Positions 63,814 through 64,000 of a stretch of 64,000 bases of DNA are shown piece by piece. Under the pieces are notes generated by a model. That model was given only the letters and a program-made list of their open reading frames with translations, was not told where the DNA came from and searched no databases. The position numbers and the translations under genes are program-made. Numbering within the stretch: the stretch's first letter is position 1; each line of letters starts with the position of its first letter. Origin of the DNA: Spiroplasma floricola 23-6 (GTDB lineage: Bacteria > Bacillota_I > Bacilli_A > Mycoplasmatales > Mycoplasmataceae); the NCBI RefSeq assembly GCF_002813555.1, contig NZ_CP025057.1, forward strand, positions 186,001 through 250,000. The letters run 5' to 3'.

Positions 63814-64000
63814 ATGTCAGTATATACAAGAAGTAACTTAACAGATAATTTATGAACAGCTGGAGAAATCTGAATACCAAATGAAAAGAAAGAGCAAAAA
63901 AACAATTTTATAGCAGTTAGCGGTTTTGGTGTATCAGTTTTTAATGTAAAAGTTATAGAAAATAAAGAAAAGAATAAATATCAAGTAGTTTTCTATACTT
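63814..64000 (+). CDS. Hypothetical element protein (3' end beyond window)
   Basis: 62 codons visible, beginning MSVYTRSNLTDNLWTAGEIW, with beta-strand-like segments FIAVSGFGVSVFNVKVI and YQVVFYT. The start ATG follows AAAGGAG and leader copy D. Not recognised from this part; it belongs to the conjugative element. Confidence 0.75.

Overview
This window is A+T-rich DNA from a mollicute that reads UGA as tryptophan: nearly every recognisable protein (gpmI, lepA, proS, topA, virB4 and others) stays in frame only if TGA is sense. Cys-lipobox lipoproteins, a glucose PTS, D-lactate-type dehydrogenase, no cell-wall genes, and a tRNA with encoded CCA fit the Entomoplasmatales / Mycoplasma mycoides-Spiroplasma side of the Mollicutes. 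The genus cannot be fixed from the sequence alone.

Region 1 (1-20.7 kb) is ordinary chromosome. It holds a HAD phosphatase, phosphoglycerate mutase, an AEC carrier with a D-2-hydroxyacid dehydrogenase, a ferredoxin-NADP reductase-type flavoprotein, tsaE-tsaB (t6A modification), the glucose PTS EIICB, tRNA-Ser(GCU), prolyl-tRNA synthetase, a DUF402 phosphatase, lepA-GNAT, and a run of membrane, metallopeptidase and J-domain genes.

Region 2 (20.7-45.7 kb) is an accessory, surface-oriented zone with much decay. It has a PARCEL/BspA-like repeat protein, a flavin reductase-like protein, an ABC system wrapped around a GH85 endo-beta-N-acetylglucosaminidase lipoprotein, large lipoproteins, a papain-like cysteine protease lipoprotein and a secreted hydrophobic protein with a membrane partner. 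Between them lie broken genes (ABC permease, duplicated ATPase tail, nucleotidyltransferase, frameshifted surface protein) and long homopolymer tracts just upstream of surface genes. It also carries fragments of an older, decayed copy of the mobile element described next.

Region 3 (45.8-64 kb, running off the right edge) is an integrative-conjugative-type element: DnaC-like ATPase, Dam methylase, PcfJ-like protein, several small Zn-binding proteins, topoisomerase I, a VirB6/TrbL-like membrane protein, a VirB4-like ATPase with an N-terminal two-helix extension, an HU-like protein and ICE-type accessory proteins. Its cargo includes an intact-looking Thoeris anti-phage system (ThsA SIR2-SLOG and ThsB TIR).

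The most novel-looking signal is a family of short 5' leader elements (about 42.9, 54.3, 59.8 and 63.7 kb). Each sits just after a TATAAT-like -10 box and just before an element gene or its relic. Each can fold either as an intrinsic terminator or as an alternative hairpin that destroys the terminator, with paired compensatory base changes between copies. This looks like a shared transcription-attenuation device that coordinates the operons of the conjugative element.
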